Both the position numbers and the translations under genes were made by a program. A stretch of DNA of 64,000 bases from Flavobacterium sp. GTDB taxonomy: Bacteria > Bacteroidota > Bacteroidia > Flavobacteriales > Flavobacteriaceae. Every line of letters begins with the position of its first letter. Within the stretch, counting starts at the first letter, position 1. Location: contig JADKDN010000025.1 in the NCBI GenBank assembly GCA_016718345.1, positions 22,570 to 86,569 on the forward strand, read 5' to 3'. Below the pieces are notes generated by a model, which did not search any database, was not told the origin of the DNA, and worked only from the letters and a program-made list of their open reading frames with translations. Positions 1 through 10,791 of the stretch are shown in pieces.

Positions 1-1
1 A

Positions 2-693
2 GAATTGGTAAAAAATTATAAATACATTATTCTAGAATCCAAACATTATTTACCCAGCAATATTAGAGTGCTAAAATCTCAAAACGAGAAAGTATTTGCC
101 TATATCAGTTTGGGTGAGGTAAATAAAAATGCGCCTCATTATTCAATTTTAAAAAATAATACCTTAGGGAAAAATAAAATATGGGATAGTTATTATCTTG
201 ATTTAAACTCAAAAAAAACGATTGAGATTTTAATGATTCTGGTAGATGAACTTTTTGCAAAAGGGTACGATGGTTTATTTCTTGATAATTTTGATAACTT
301 TACCATCCATGGACCTCAAAAAGAACAAAAAACAGCAATAGTTAATTTATTAAAAATGATAAAAGAAAAATATCCGAACAAATCTTTTATTCAAAATGCA
401 GGATTAGATTTAATTGCTGAAACAACAAATTATGTTGATGCTATTGCAATCGAGTCTATTGCAACCGATTATAGTTTTAAACAAAAAAATACAGCTTGAG
501 GGAGAAATCCCAATATGAAGCTTTGATGAATCGATTGCAGTCCATTCATACAATCTACAATGAACCTATACTGTTGATAGAATATGCCAACACACCTAGG
601 TTAGCAAAACAGGTTGAAAACCGTATTAAGAACTCTGATTTTGAATATTTTATTGGGAATATAGATTTACAGTCTATACCCAATTTTAAATAG
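2..693 (+). pseudogene. GH114/PelA-like glycoside hydrolase, 5'-truncated and frameshifted
   Basis: The 5' end lies outside the window, so no start can be given. The protein reads as a TIM-barrel of the GH114 (endo-alpha-1,4-polygalactosaminidase, PelA N-terminal domain) type: YISLGE near the start, then GYDGLFLDNFD, QNAG and IESI, in the usual order. The frame breaks at the A7 run at 483-489. Removing one A restores a continuous reading (FKQKIQLEGEKSQYEAL) that runs to the stop at 691-693. GH114 enzymes cleave galactosamine-rich exopolysaccharide, and in Pel systems the domain trims the polymer in the periplasm. It is followed 8 bp later by a polytopic membrane protein and then a deacetylase-like/beta-barrel lipoprotein, which supports a polysaccharide export role. 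The frameshift is probably a homopolymer error. Family fairly sure; substrate inferred. Confidence 0.72.
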
Positions 694-701
694 TAAGCTC
701 T

Positions 702-2684
702 ATGATGACTTTTTTAACAAGTTCAATACTATTAGGTTTTATAAGACTCTGTCTTATATTACTTTTTTTATTCTACTTGAATAGAAAATTCATCAACGTT
801 AAGAACCATGTTAATTTTTTAGACTTTATAGTAAAAAATTGGTTTCGTTACGGTAGTGTAATGGTCATTGTAATATTTATTCTTGTTGAGTTAAATGCCT
901 ACAACTTATTCAATTGTTTTTTTGTTTTTACAATTCTGATGATTATGGATGTAATAGGTATTGCAAACCTCAAAAGACCCCGTGAGTACTTCAATACAAA
1001 AATTAAAACATCGCTTTTGAACTTGTTGAGAAATATTGAAAATAAAAAATCATTTTGGTTTTGGTTTTCTCTAGATAAAAATAAAAAAAGTCAAAAAAGT
1101 GACAATACTTTTATATTATTACTAACTGTTTTAATTGGAGGTATTACTTTTTTTAGTAGATATTATTTTATCATCTACGATAATTATTCGCTCTCTGATG
1201 CTTGGATTTATGATTTATTTAAAGTAATTCAATTTGACAATCAGTTCTGGTTTACCTATGAATTATCTACTGATGCTGAATTGGCAATAGTAAATTTTTA
1301 TGGCAAAATTACTGATGTTAGTCCAACTATTGCTCTCCAAGTTATAGCAATCTTGGAGTCAACACTTTTATCAATTATTATCTTTTGGGTTATTCGCAAT
1401 GTGACACTATCAAAATTTCTTGCTCCAACAATTGCAGCACTCTTTTTTGGATTAGTTTATGTATTAACTCCGTTGAATGTGTATTTTTTGTTGAAAGGAA
1501 ACCCAACTTTTTTAGCGCTGACCTTTGCATTGCCTGCTTTCGTTTTTTATGTCAACCCAAGCCTCAGCAAATTAGGAAAATTAAGTTATTGGCTTTGCAA
1601 TCTTTTCCTTTTTATAACAATAGGTCTTACTGATTTATTTACACTTTGCATATTAGTTCCACCTTTCCTAATTATTGGAATAGTACTGACTAAAAAGAAA
1701 TATAAATTATACAATTTATTAGGATTACTAGCATACCTAGTTGCTTTGTTAGTATTATTTGCAATATACAGCTATGCTTGTTATTATCATAGGGCTGACA
1801 TTGTAGAATACCTTCAAAATAATTTACTTTCGGTAAGTTCATACACTTATGTCCCTCAATTAATTTTACCCTACAGTGAAATTATAAGATATGCACAATG
1901 GAGTACTACAATAGGTTGTTCTTTGGTGCTGGTTTTAGCTATTTTTAAAAAAGAAAATTGGAGAGCCTCAATAATTTTTTATCTCTACTTCAATTTTCTC
2001 ATTCTTCTAACTTTCATTAAAAGTGAATGGTTAGATATTGATTTAGTAAATAATTCAATTTCTGTTTTTATACCAATAATTATCGGTTTGAATGCAGCAG
2101 TAGTAATTCGAATTTTTAATTTAGTATTTTACAAATTTGAAAAATTTAGTCCAATTACAGTTAGCTTAGTTATCGGAGGAATGCTTTATGCAGCTATTTT
2201 TTATCAACAAAAAAATATAAACTCTTTAACTGTTTCTGAACAAACACCCAAAGATATTTTACATGCATATGATCTGATTTCAAGAACTTTTTTCAAGAAT
2301 TCATATTGCATTGTTAACGACCCTGCAACACAGGTAATTAGTAACAATTCCCATTTTTTTATGAATTATGATTTTTTCATGAAAGACTATCCTAGGATTG
2401 ATTCTATTAACACTGCTCACAGAAAAGAACCCAATTTTTTAGTTAAGAATCCAGAATATTCTCTATCAAAAAGTGTTTTGGTTTTTGTACTTAAAAAAAG
2501 TCATGCAGATGAAAAAAATACTTTTGCAGAAAATAAATTTATTCAAGACAAATTGGTACATACAATCAAACTTTTAAGAAGTCGTAAAAGAACGGTCAAA
2601 CTTTTTTATGAAACGGAAGTTTTAAAAGTGTATGAAATTGTAAACGAACCTCGAGAAAGTAAAATTTCTGATTTAATTTTTTAG
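702..2684 (+). CDS. Polytopic membrane protein of the Pel-like polysaccharide cluster
   Basis: 660 residues. I do not recognise a named family with certainty. The sequence alternates hydrophobic stretches typical of about a dozen membrane helices (for example residues 8-26, 50-85, 140-160, 215-260, 265-320, 335-365, 400-425, 480-510), and ends in a soluble C-terminal domain of about 140 residues rich in Lys and Asp. It starts at a double ATG 8 bp after the GH114 gene and its stop is 2 bp before the next start, so the three genes are almost certainly one operon. By position it could be the inner-membrane partner (PelE/PelG-like or a glycosyltransferase-like polytopic protein) of the polysaccharide system. 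That role is inference from context only. Confidence 0.7.
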   Translation: MMTFLTSSILLGFIRLCLILLFLFYLNRKFINVKNHVNFLDFIVKNWFRYGSVMVIVIFILVELNAYNLFNCFFVFTILMIMDVIGIANLKRPREYFNTKIKTSLLNLLRNIENKKSFWFWFSLDKNKKSQKSDNTFILLLTVLIGGITFFSRYYFIIYDNYSLSDAWIYDLFKVIQFDNQFWFTYELSTDAELAIVNFYGKITDVSPTIALQVIAILESTLLSIIIFWVIRNVTLSKFLAPTIAALFFGLVYVLTPLNVYFLLKGNPTFLALTFALPAFVFYVNPSLSKLGKLSYWLCNLFLFITIGLTDLFTLCILVPPFLIIGIVLTKKKYKLYNLLGLLAYLVALLVLFAIYSYACYYHRADIVEYLQNNLLSVSSYTYVPQLILPYSEIIRYAQWSTTIGCSLVLVLAIFKKENWRASIIFYLYFNFLILLTFIKSEWLDIDLVNNSISVFIPIIIGLNAAVVIRIFNLVFYKFEKFSPITVSLVIGGMLYAAIFYQQKNINSLTVSEQTPKDILHAYDLISRTFFKNSYCIVNDPATQVISNNSHFFMNYDFFMKDYPRIDSINTAHRKEPNFLVKNPEYSLSKSVLVFVLKKSHADEKNTFAENKFIQDKLVHTIKLLRSRKRTVKLFYETEVLKVYEIVNEPRESKISDLIF

Positions 2685-2686
2685 AA

Positions 2687-5600
2687 ATGAAAAAAATAAT
2701 ATCAAATACATACCTATCATACCTATTGGCAATACTACTGTCAGTTACTTTATTCAGTTGTGAAGGACTAGATGATTGGACTGAATTACAAAGCATTGAT
2801 TTATTCAATTCCAAAAACGATAATCTAGGCCAAAAAGCTTTTAAAAGATATTCGCTACCTGGATTGAGTTCACAACCCGTCGTAGAATTCATTTATGATC
2901 CTAATGCCAAGTTTAGTGCGCTCTATCATAATGAAATAAAAAAAGCATGCGATTATACCAAAATGCCTTTTCATTCCATGTCAATAAATACTTGGAATGG
3001 TGTATTGAAAATAGCTCCAACAACAAGAGTTTTTGTTGTTTATGATACAAAAAAGCTTAACAATGCCTCAATACCAGTATTATTAGATTTCGTAGCAAAT
3101 GGGGGAACTCTATTTATACCATTTGCTAGTGAAGATAAAAGAATGGCTTATTTATTAGGATTCAAGCCTGAAGCTGAATATGCTGTTAATACAAATGCAG
3201 CTGGATACTATTTCAACACTCCCGTTTTACCTGGTTTGAAAGATAGAACATACTTATCCAACTCAAAATTATTTGGGTTTTCAAAAGAAAATTTTTCAAC
3301 TAAAATTAAAATATTGGCAACAGCATCAAACGATGTTCAACAACCCACAATCATTGAAAATTTAATAGGAAATGGAAAGGTCATTTTATACAATACTTCA
3401 GGTGATTTTAGTAAAATGGATCGTGGATTATTATTTGCTGGAGTTCTCAAAGGGCTAGAGGGAATACCATATCCAATTGCCAATACAGCTACCATTTTTT
3501 TAGATGATTTTCCAGCTCCACAATATGAAATACTTGCTGAACCAATAAAATCTGAAATGAATTATACCACATCAGATTTTGTAGAAAAAGTCTGGTGGCC
3601 TGATATGCGTGCTTTGGCTAAAGAATTCAAAATTCCATACGCTGCAATGCTTACATTTGATTATAGAAATAAGATTGTTCCTCCATTTACTTTAGATCAA
3701 TGGAATTTAAAGAAAATTAAAACTAAAGATAGAGTAGAACCTCTACCGGATTGGTTAGTAAAAGATGTTGCTAAAAACGGTCATGAGCTTGCATTTCATG
3801 GTTATAATCACGTTTCTTTGCTGAAAGAAGATTGGAAAAATCCAAAATTTATAGCCACTTCAATGGGAACGGTAAAGAAAAAATGGGAAATTAGTAATTT
3901 CGGAAAACTTCCATCTACCTATGTTCCTCCATCAAATGATATTGATAAAATGGGGCTTGTTGAACTAAAGAAAGCAATGCCATCCATCAAATATATTTGT
4001 AGTTTATACTTAGGTAATTTAAAAGATGGAGGTAATCGAGAATTTGATTTTGATCCTTTTGAAAAAAATATTTTTGATTATCCTAGAATATCTAGTGGTT
4101 TCTATTTTAAAGATGACGAGAAGTTTACTATCCAATCGCTGTATTTATACACTGGAATATGGACACACTTTGTTCATCCTGATGACGTCTATCAAATTCC
4201 CGATAGAGCAGACAAAACCTCAGGAGGATATAGTTTGAGAAACAGTTTGAATTATGGTTGGAGAAAAACCAAGGGTTCCAATAAGGCCATGTTCCCCGAA
4301 TTTAGAAATTACATAAAGCAAGTAACCACTGCCTTTCCTCAAATGCGTTTTGTAAATGGTAACGATGGTGGAGCTATTGTTAACGATTGGAGAGCATCAC
4401 GTTACAATCACAAATCAGAATATGGATTATACACTGTTAAAGAAATTAATCCAGACGATGAAAAACAATATTGGTTTCTTTATGGTAGCAATACAAATAC
4501 AGAAAAGATTGAACAGCAATTAAAAAGTCAAAAAGTTTTATTTGCTAAAACTCCATTCATGGATGGATTTTTATTTTCTGTTTACAGCAACAAGCCTAGC
4601 TTAACATCAGTCGATTTATATTATAAAAAACCAGCTGATAGAGTAAAAATTGAGGCTATAAATTTGTTTGTTAAGGCTGATTTTGCAAAGTACAATACAT
4701 CAGTTAAAAACTTTATTAGTGGCGCTATTTGGAATGATGATTCTGATGAAAAATTAAAATTAAAAATGGATGAATTGAAAACAAAATTGTTGTCTAATTC
4801 AGTTATAGATTCGGTACTTTGGAACAAATATGCTAAATTCATGTCATGGGAAAATAAAGCAAATGAAGTATGGGAAATGTATGAAAATCATGTTTCAAAA
4901 AATCCAAATCCTAACAACATTATGTATTCAGGAGAGTTGGATAAAGTTATAGGCTATACGACAGACGAAATGAAAGAAAAATGGATGTCCGAACAAATCA
5001 AAGTTAATCCTAACGATAAAGAATTACTGAAGAGCTATTATGTGAATTTTGACACTGATGAATATAAAGATAAAATAAAGAATGTATTAAAAACATTATA
5101 CACACTCGAGAACACTCCAGAAAATTATAGAAACTACATTCGACATTTATTAAATTATTATCCTGATGAAGCTTTGGCGGAATTAAAAGATAAAAAACCT
5201 GATGATAATTTAAAAGAACTTGCAACCCCTATAATTTGGTTATTTGCGGATAATGCTGAATACAAAAAAGCCATTGAATGGTCACCATACAGCAATGAAA
5301 TTGATTTTGTGACCAAGATGAACTGGTATATCGATTCTGGTAAAACAAAATTATTGGAGGCAGAATATTTAAAATACATTGCTACTCATCCAGATGATTA
5401 TGCTGCAAAAGTGTTAATGAGCTCTGTATACCATGAACAAGGAAAATTTAAAGAAGCATGGGTATTAGCAAATTCACTCCCTGAAACACCTGAAAAAGAA
5501 GAATTAAGAAAAACACTCAACAAAGATGTAGTTTATGAAGAAGATGAGCTTCAACAAGATTTAATCGCAAATCACTCAGCGTTGTTTTATCCTAATGTTT

Positions 5601-6624
5601 TGAAAAAATTAATAAAGGAAAGCCGTTTAGCAAAAGGGGACTTTATTGATATAAATAGTTTTGTTGAAACCAATCAAAATGATCCAACAACTATTAAGAA
5701 TTTGTTATCCTATAATTTTTACAATAAAAAAGGAAGCCTTCATGGTTTATCAGTAAGTTATGATAAGTATTATAAACTTGAGCTTGGGGATAAAGAATAT
5801 GATGCCAACAAGGACAATTCAACAATGGGGATACAATATAAGTTTACCTCGGCTGTAAAAGACGAAAAACCTCAATATTGGTCAAGTGCTAGAGTAGAGG
5901 TAGATCAAAAACAAATCCTTACTTTCAGTTTGGTTCAGGTATAAATTATACAAAAAATACTAATTATAAATCAGCAGATTTTAACCTGATGCCTGTAGAA
6001 ACTGCATCTGGACTTAATCAAAAAATGTATCAAATGAAATTGAATTTGTATAACGAATTTTATTTATTCAAAAAAATAAATACAACCCTTTCATTTGAAG
6101 GTAATTATTATACAAAAGGATTACTCTCTAGAGATACTATAACTCCAATAATTAATCCTAACCGTTTTAAAGCAAGAAAAACCTATACACAACTAGAAAA
6201 TGGGGATACAGTTATAGAAGAATCTGGAGATGCTATGGATGGAGCATTGACTTTGAGAATGATGTTGAATGATGGTGAAGTCAAAAAATCAAAACTAATT
6301 CCTTTTGTAGAAAGTCAAGTTTCCTATGGAACAAAAGATTTATCGAACGGTTATCCTTATTGGATGATTAAAGAGCGTTTGTATGGTGGAGCTGGATTAG
6401 GTTGGGAATTTGGTACTACAAACTTTCATTCCCGAATTGAAGCTGGATATTTCTTAGACACTTTTAGCGATCATTTTGAAAGATTTTCAGGAATAATTAG
6501 TTACCAAATATTTGATTTTACCGCATTAACTCTCAATATGGAGCTCTTTAATCAGGAGAAATATTATTCCAATTCCCTTCAAGTAGGTATAAAACATAAT
6601 TTGAAAAGAAGAATTAGAAAATAG
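2687..6624 (+). pseudogene. DUF2194 deacetylase-like / TPR / outer-membrane beta-barrel lipoprotein, one frameshift
   Basis: Corrected length is about 1312 residues. The N-terminus is a lipoprotein signal with the acylated Cys at residue 25 (LFSC). Residues about 50-560 resemble the DUF2194/polysaccharide-deacetylase-like fold: a LDDFP motif near residues 271-275 and HGYNH at 371-375 match the metal-binding Asp and His positions of carbohydrate esterase family 4. Residues about 640-960 are helical and repeat-like (HPDDYAAKVLMSSVYHEQGK is TPR-like). The last ~330 residues alternate beta-strand patterns and end as an outer-membrane barrel. The frame breaks at the A5 run at 5907-5911; adding one A gives DQKTNPYFQFGSGINY and continues to 6624. 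The order esterase-TPR-barrel combines what PelA (deacetylase) and PelB (TPR plus porin) do in Pel secretion. The fusion reading is inference; the domain order is visible. Confidence 0.72.
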
Positions 6625-6631
6625 AGGATGT

Positions 6632-6668
6632 AAAAAAGGTGTTACTAAGTTTTGTAACACCTTTTTTT
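6632..6668. terminator. Bidirectional rho-independent terminator
   Basis: Inverted repeat AAAAAAGGTGTTAC / GTAACACCTTTTTTT with a short loop, placed between the convergent polysaccharide operon and the DUF4832 gene. It has an A-tract on one side and a T-tract on the other, so it can serve both strands. Confidence 0.85.
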
Positions 6669-6678
6669 AGACATTTTT

Positions 6679-8322
6679 TTAATGTTTTATAATAACTTTT
6701 CGTACATCAGAAAACGAATCCTTTATAAATTCTATAAAATACAAACCATTACTTAAACTATTGGTTTCAATAATCATTTTATCTTTGTCTAAAACGCTTG
6801 AAACTTTTACTTTTTGACCAATCGAATTTATAACATTGATTTTATAGTCTTGTATGTTTTGTAATTCAATAGCAAGCTCATTATTAGCAGGAACTGGATA
6901 AATGGTCATGTTAAGTTTAGAATGATCAGCAGTACCTAAAGTTGTACCACTTACAACATTTAGTGTATATTTTAAATCATTGTAACCAGTAGTACTATCC
7001 CAAACATTTTCATTGGCAAAACGAATAGCATATTCAGGCTTTTTTGCTAATGAAGAAGACAAGTCTGGCATGTGCAAATACATTTTGTAATTACCTGTTG
7101 TTAAATTTAATGGTAGTTGTAAATTTTCAGTGATTGTTAATTCTCCTGTTCCAACCAAATTTCTAACATCAGCATTCATTAAAATTGGAAAAACCTGATT
7201 TGTAGTGGTATTCTTCAATACTATGTATGCATTTCTTTCGTTAAACGGAGAAGCAAAACCAGTGTTCTTTAACTTAATTGTTAAAGGAAGAGTTGTTCCT
7301 AAACTAACCGATTGAGGAAATGTTGCTGAAGTCAACTCGAATCGATATCCCAAGTTTTTTTGAACAGTTTCAAAACAATTATTAGTTTCGAAACCATCAA
7401 TTACAGCAGGATAATAATCTATGTTTAGAAAAGACCAATGAAATTTTGTCATTTCAGCCACAGCTGTTGTACAATCTGTTCTAGGAGAATTTAAAGCACA
7501 TGTTTCTCCTCCCATTGGAACAAATTTTGTATCCTGTTCTAAATATGGATATTGAGTAGAAACATTATCATAGGTTCCAAAATCACTTGAACTAGCCAAA
7601 AAACAATCATTGTGATGACCAATTCTAGCTAAACTAGATTCTGAAAAAGCCTGTGTAGTGGTTAGAGCAGTTTTTGAATACAAGCCTTGTTTAAATGTAG
7701 GAGTTCTAATTTGTATCATTCTACTTTTAGGTAATGCACTTAAAATGGCTTCAACAACTTCTTTTCTGTTGGCAATATTTGTTGCAGTTAAATTTGTTTG
7801 ATTATATCCATAACCTCCAAATTCAGCTTGACTAGTATAATACCATTCCCCCCATGAACCTATAAAACCTGCCTGCATAACACTAATAACATCTTCATTG
7901 GCTTGCAATACTGGTTTTAATTGTTGAAGGTGTGATAAAATTGTAGCTTTTGATGCATCTCTTGGTGTGGCATCCTGATCGTCTGAATAGGTCAAACGAA
8001 TTATGCATTTTAATCCTGCATTTCTAATAGCATTAAAATCTTTTTGCATATTAGCTAAATAGCTATCCGATATTGGAGAATTAATATAATCATCAAGTGG
8101 AAAAGCTCTGTAAATCAGAGTTATACCGCTAGTTACTCTATAATTAGTAAGTGAAGACTGATTCAGAAGCTGATACGTCCCTGAATGTGCTGATGTATGT
8201 TTATAAAAACCTCTTTCCGGATTAGAAAAATTTAGAGTAGTAGGTTTATAAGTAACATTTGTTGTTTGAGCGTTACCAAAATGAAATAGAAGAACTCCAA
8301 GAAAAATAAAAAATTTCTTCAT
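6679..8322 (-). CDS. Secreted DUF4874/DUF4832 protein with T9SS type A sorting domain
   Basis: 547 residues. A signal peptide (MKKFFIFLGVLLFHFGNAQ) is followed at about residue 32 by NPERGFY and a TIM-barrel-like DUF4874 region (residues ~30-190, including GSWGEWYY). The DUF4832 region (~190-430) follows. Residues ~470-547 match the Por-secretion C-terminal domain of type A (IYPVPANNELAIE ... GLYFIEF ... RKVIIKH), which directs export through the type IX system to the cell surface or medium. The DUF4874/DUF4832 pair is found in secreted glycoside-hydrolase-like proteins of unknown activity. It faces the Pel-like operon across a shared terminator, so a role in modifying the same polysaccharide is possible but only inferred. 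Confidence 0.85.
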   Translation of the reverse strand: MKKFFIFLGVLLFHFGNAQTTNVTYKPTTLNFSNPERGFYKHTSAHSGTYQLLNQSSLTNYRVTSGITLIYRAFPLDDYINSPISDSYLANMQKDFNAIRNAGLKCIIRLTYSDDQDATPRDASKATILSHLQQLKPVLQANEDVISVMQAGFIGSWGEWYYTSQAEFGGYGYNQTNLTATNIANRKEVVEAILSALPKSRMIQIRTPTFKQGLYSKTALTTTQAFSESSLARIGHHNDCFLASSSDFGTYDNVSTQYPYLEQDTKFVPMGGETCALNSPRTDCTTAVAEMTKFHWSFLNIDYYPAVIDGFETNNCFETVQKNLGYRFELTSATFPQSVSLGTTLPLTIKLKNTGFASPFNERNAYIVLKNTTTNQVFPILMNADVRNLVGTGELTITENLQLPLNLTTGNYKMYLHMPDLSSSLAKKPEYAIRFANENVWDSTTGYNDLKYTLNVVSGTTLGTADHSKLNMTIYPVPANNELAIELQNIQDYKINVINSIGQKVKVSSVLDKDKMIIETNSLSNGLYFIEFIKDSFSDVRKVIIKH

Positions 8323-8874
8323 AACTTATTAGTAGGTTAAGTTTTAAACGTAATTAATTTTATAGTGTCCGATTAATGAATTTGGGTTCATAATCACACT
8401 TGACAAATTTATAAGATTAAATGTAAATTTTATCGACGAAAATGTTAAAATTCCTTTTTTTATCGATTAAATACATTCTTATTTTAATTTTATAAAAATT
8501 ATACTACAATATTTAGTTTCATTGTAAGAATAAATCCTAAGAATTGCATGAATAAGTTTTTAACAATCTTTTATACTAATGTTGACAACTCAATTATTAA
8601 TAAGAATTGTTTCACAGTAAGCTAATTAAAGAATTACATAATCATAAATGAAATCGTATTTTTTAGCAAAAATTAGTAAAGTAAAAATTTTAAAAATTTG
8701 AATTATAATTTATATTATGTAAAATAAAATTTACAATTTTTAAATTGAAAAAATGTTAATCAATTGCTCATTACTTTTTTGCAAATAGTACTCCATTCAG
8801 CAAATCGTTTTCTATTTTTGCATTATATCTTAATTCAAATGAAAAATTCTTTTCTATTAAGTAATTGAATCATT
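8323..8874. other. 552-bp divergent intergenic region with two candidate promoters
   Basis: Very AT-rich, with no gene seen. Candidate Bacteroidota -7 boxes are TAAATTTG on the minus strand (8404-8411), serving the DUF4832 gene, and TATTTTTG on the plus strand (8813-8820), serving the cNMP/CBS gene with a leader of about 50 nt. Neither has a clear TTTG at the expected distance upstream, so both remain tentative. Confidence 0.4.
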
Positions 8875-10791
8875 ATGAACGCCATCACAGAACGAATCGC
8901 TGACTTTTTAAAGGAATATCCACCTTTTAATATTCTTTCCTTTCAGGAATTAACTTTAGTTGCTTTGAGCATTCGTGTTTTAAATTTAGAAAAAAATAAA
9001 ACTTTATTTCAAATTGACGATCCTTTGCATGATAGTTTTTATGTCGTAGCGTCAGGGGTTATCAATTTATCAGTAATTGCTGATGCTGAGGAAACACTTT
9101 TGAATAAATGTATTGAAGGTGATGTTTTTGGTTTACGCCCTTTCTTCGCAAAAAACAATTACATGATGACGGCCAAAGCTAGAGAAGAAAGCGTTGTTTA
9201 TGCTATACCGATTGCTACTTTTCGCCCATTTGTCGCTCAAAATGGTGAAGTTTTAAACTTTCTTTTAGAAAGTTTTGCTAGTAACACTGCAAATCCGAAT
9301 GATAGAGAAAATAAAGGAAAATTACTATCAGACAACGTTGTTTTGGCTTCAAAACCTTCTGAAATTCAATATTTTCAGTCACTATCATACAATAGAACTC
9401 CTCTAAAAGTTGCCGCATCATCGCCAATAAAAGATGTTGCTCAACTCATGACTGATAATTTACTTGACAATGCTCTTATTATTGACAAAAACTTTCCTAT
9501 TGGAATTGTTACCGATACTGACATGAGATCAAAGATTGCCACAGGTAGAAATTCAATTAGTTCTCCAATTGATAAAATTATGTCCTCTCCTGTTATTACA
9601 GTTCCTGAAAATGTTTCTCTCGCTGAAGCACAATTATTATTACTACGATATAATGTTAGTCATCTTTGTGTTACACAAGACGGTTCGGAAAAATCAGAAA
9701 TAAAAGGAGTGATTTCTGAACACGACTTGGTAGTGGCTCAAGCAAGTAACCCCGGAATTTTAATCAAAGAAATCAAGCGCTCACAAGATGTAAAAGATTT
9801 AAAGAAAGTTAGAGCGAAACTATCTGATTTAATTCAAACTTCTATAGCTAAAAATATACCCTTGTTACACTTAACTAACATAGCTGGCGAAATCAATTTA
9901 GCATTAATAAAACGTTCCGTTGAATTGGCAATCTTAGATTTAGGCTCTCCCCCTGCACGATTTGCTTGGTTAAGTATTGGTAGCCAAGGTAGAAAAGAAC
10001 AATTATTAATTACTGACCAAGACAGTATATTGGTTTTCGAAGATGTTGCAGCAGATAAGTACCGAGATGTAAAAGATTATTTTATAAATCTCGCCAAAAA
10101 AGCTGTCGAAACCTTAGAAAAAGTAGGATATTTACCCTGTCAAAACGGTCATATTTCAAGTAATTTACATTGGTGTAAATCATTGACTGACTGGATAAAA
10201 CAATATAATAATTGGATAAATACTCCAGGAGAAGTTAGCAATGAAATTAGCAGTGTATTTTTTGATTATGAAATAGCTTTTGGCGAAGAAAAAATTGAAG
10301 AAGCAATTACAGATACTATTTTCAAAAACGCCTTTAAAAACAAGCTGTTTTTTGATTATTTAGGAAATGACGCTTTGAGAAAACCGCCACCACTTAGTTT
10401 CTTCAAAAAGTTTAATCTTGAAGAAGAAGGAATAAATAAAAACAAATTTGATATTAAATTGTGAGCGTTGATGCCACTAATTGATGGCGCTCGATTGTTT
10501 ACAATAAGTCACAACATTCGTGGAATCAATAATACCTATTTGCGTTTCAAACAATTAGCAATTGTTGATACAAAACATTCTGAAATATATCTGAACTGTG
10601 CTGATGCCTTTCTGACGCTTTCTAAGTATAGAACCCTTGAAGGATTGAAAAATGATAGTAATGGTCAATATATTAATTTAGATGAGTTATCAAAAGCGGA
10701 TAAAGAAATTTTAAAGAATGCTTTAGCTCCAATGAGAGAATTAGAAGAATTGATTAAAAGATACTTTCCAATTGACTCAATTTTCATAGCC
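8875..10791 (+). pseudogene. cNMP-binding / CBS-pair / DUF294 nucleotidyltransferase-like protein, in-frame TGA
   Basis: Domains in order: a cyclic-nucleotide-binding fold (residues ~15-135), a CBS pair (~155-290), and a DUF294 nucleotidyltransferase-like domain with the signature GSQGRKEQLLITDQDS (~365-380). The C-terminal DUF294_C region is cut by TGA at 10462-10464 but resumes in the same frame with MPLIDGARLF and continues to about 10790. The stop sits where homologues normally carry a basic residue (FDIKL-x-ALMPLIDGAR), so a single CGA or AGA to TGA change explains it. Such proteins are commonly encoded beside acetate/solute symporters and acs and are thought to regulate transport. The acs operon faces this gene here. 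The true end is uncertain: a TAG at 10787-10789 lies in another frame 2 bp before the exonuclease ATG. Confidence 0.7.

Noticed and set aside
5..693. Two separate genes (5-499 and 496-693)
   Set aside because: Together they make one GH114 domain; the junction is at an A7 run.
5989..6624. Independent 211-residue outer-membrane protein gene
   Set aside because: It lacks a signal peptide and continues the beta-barrel of the preceding frame after a single-base correction.
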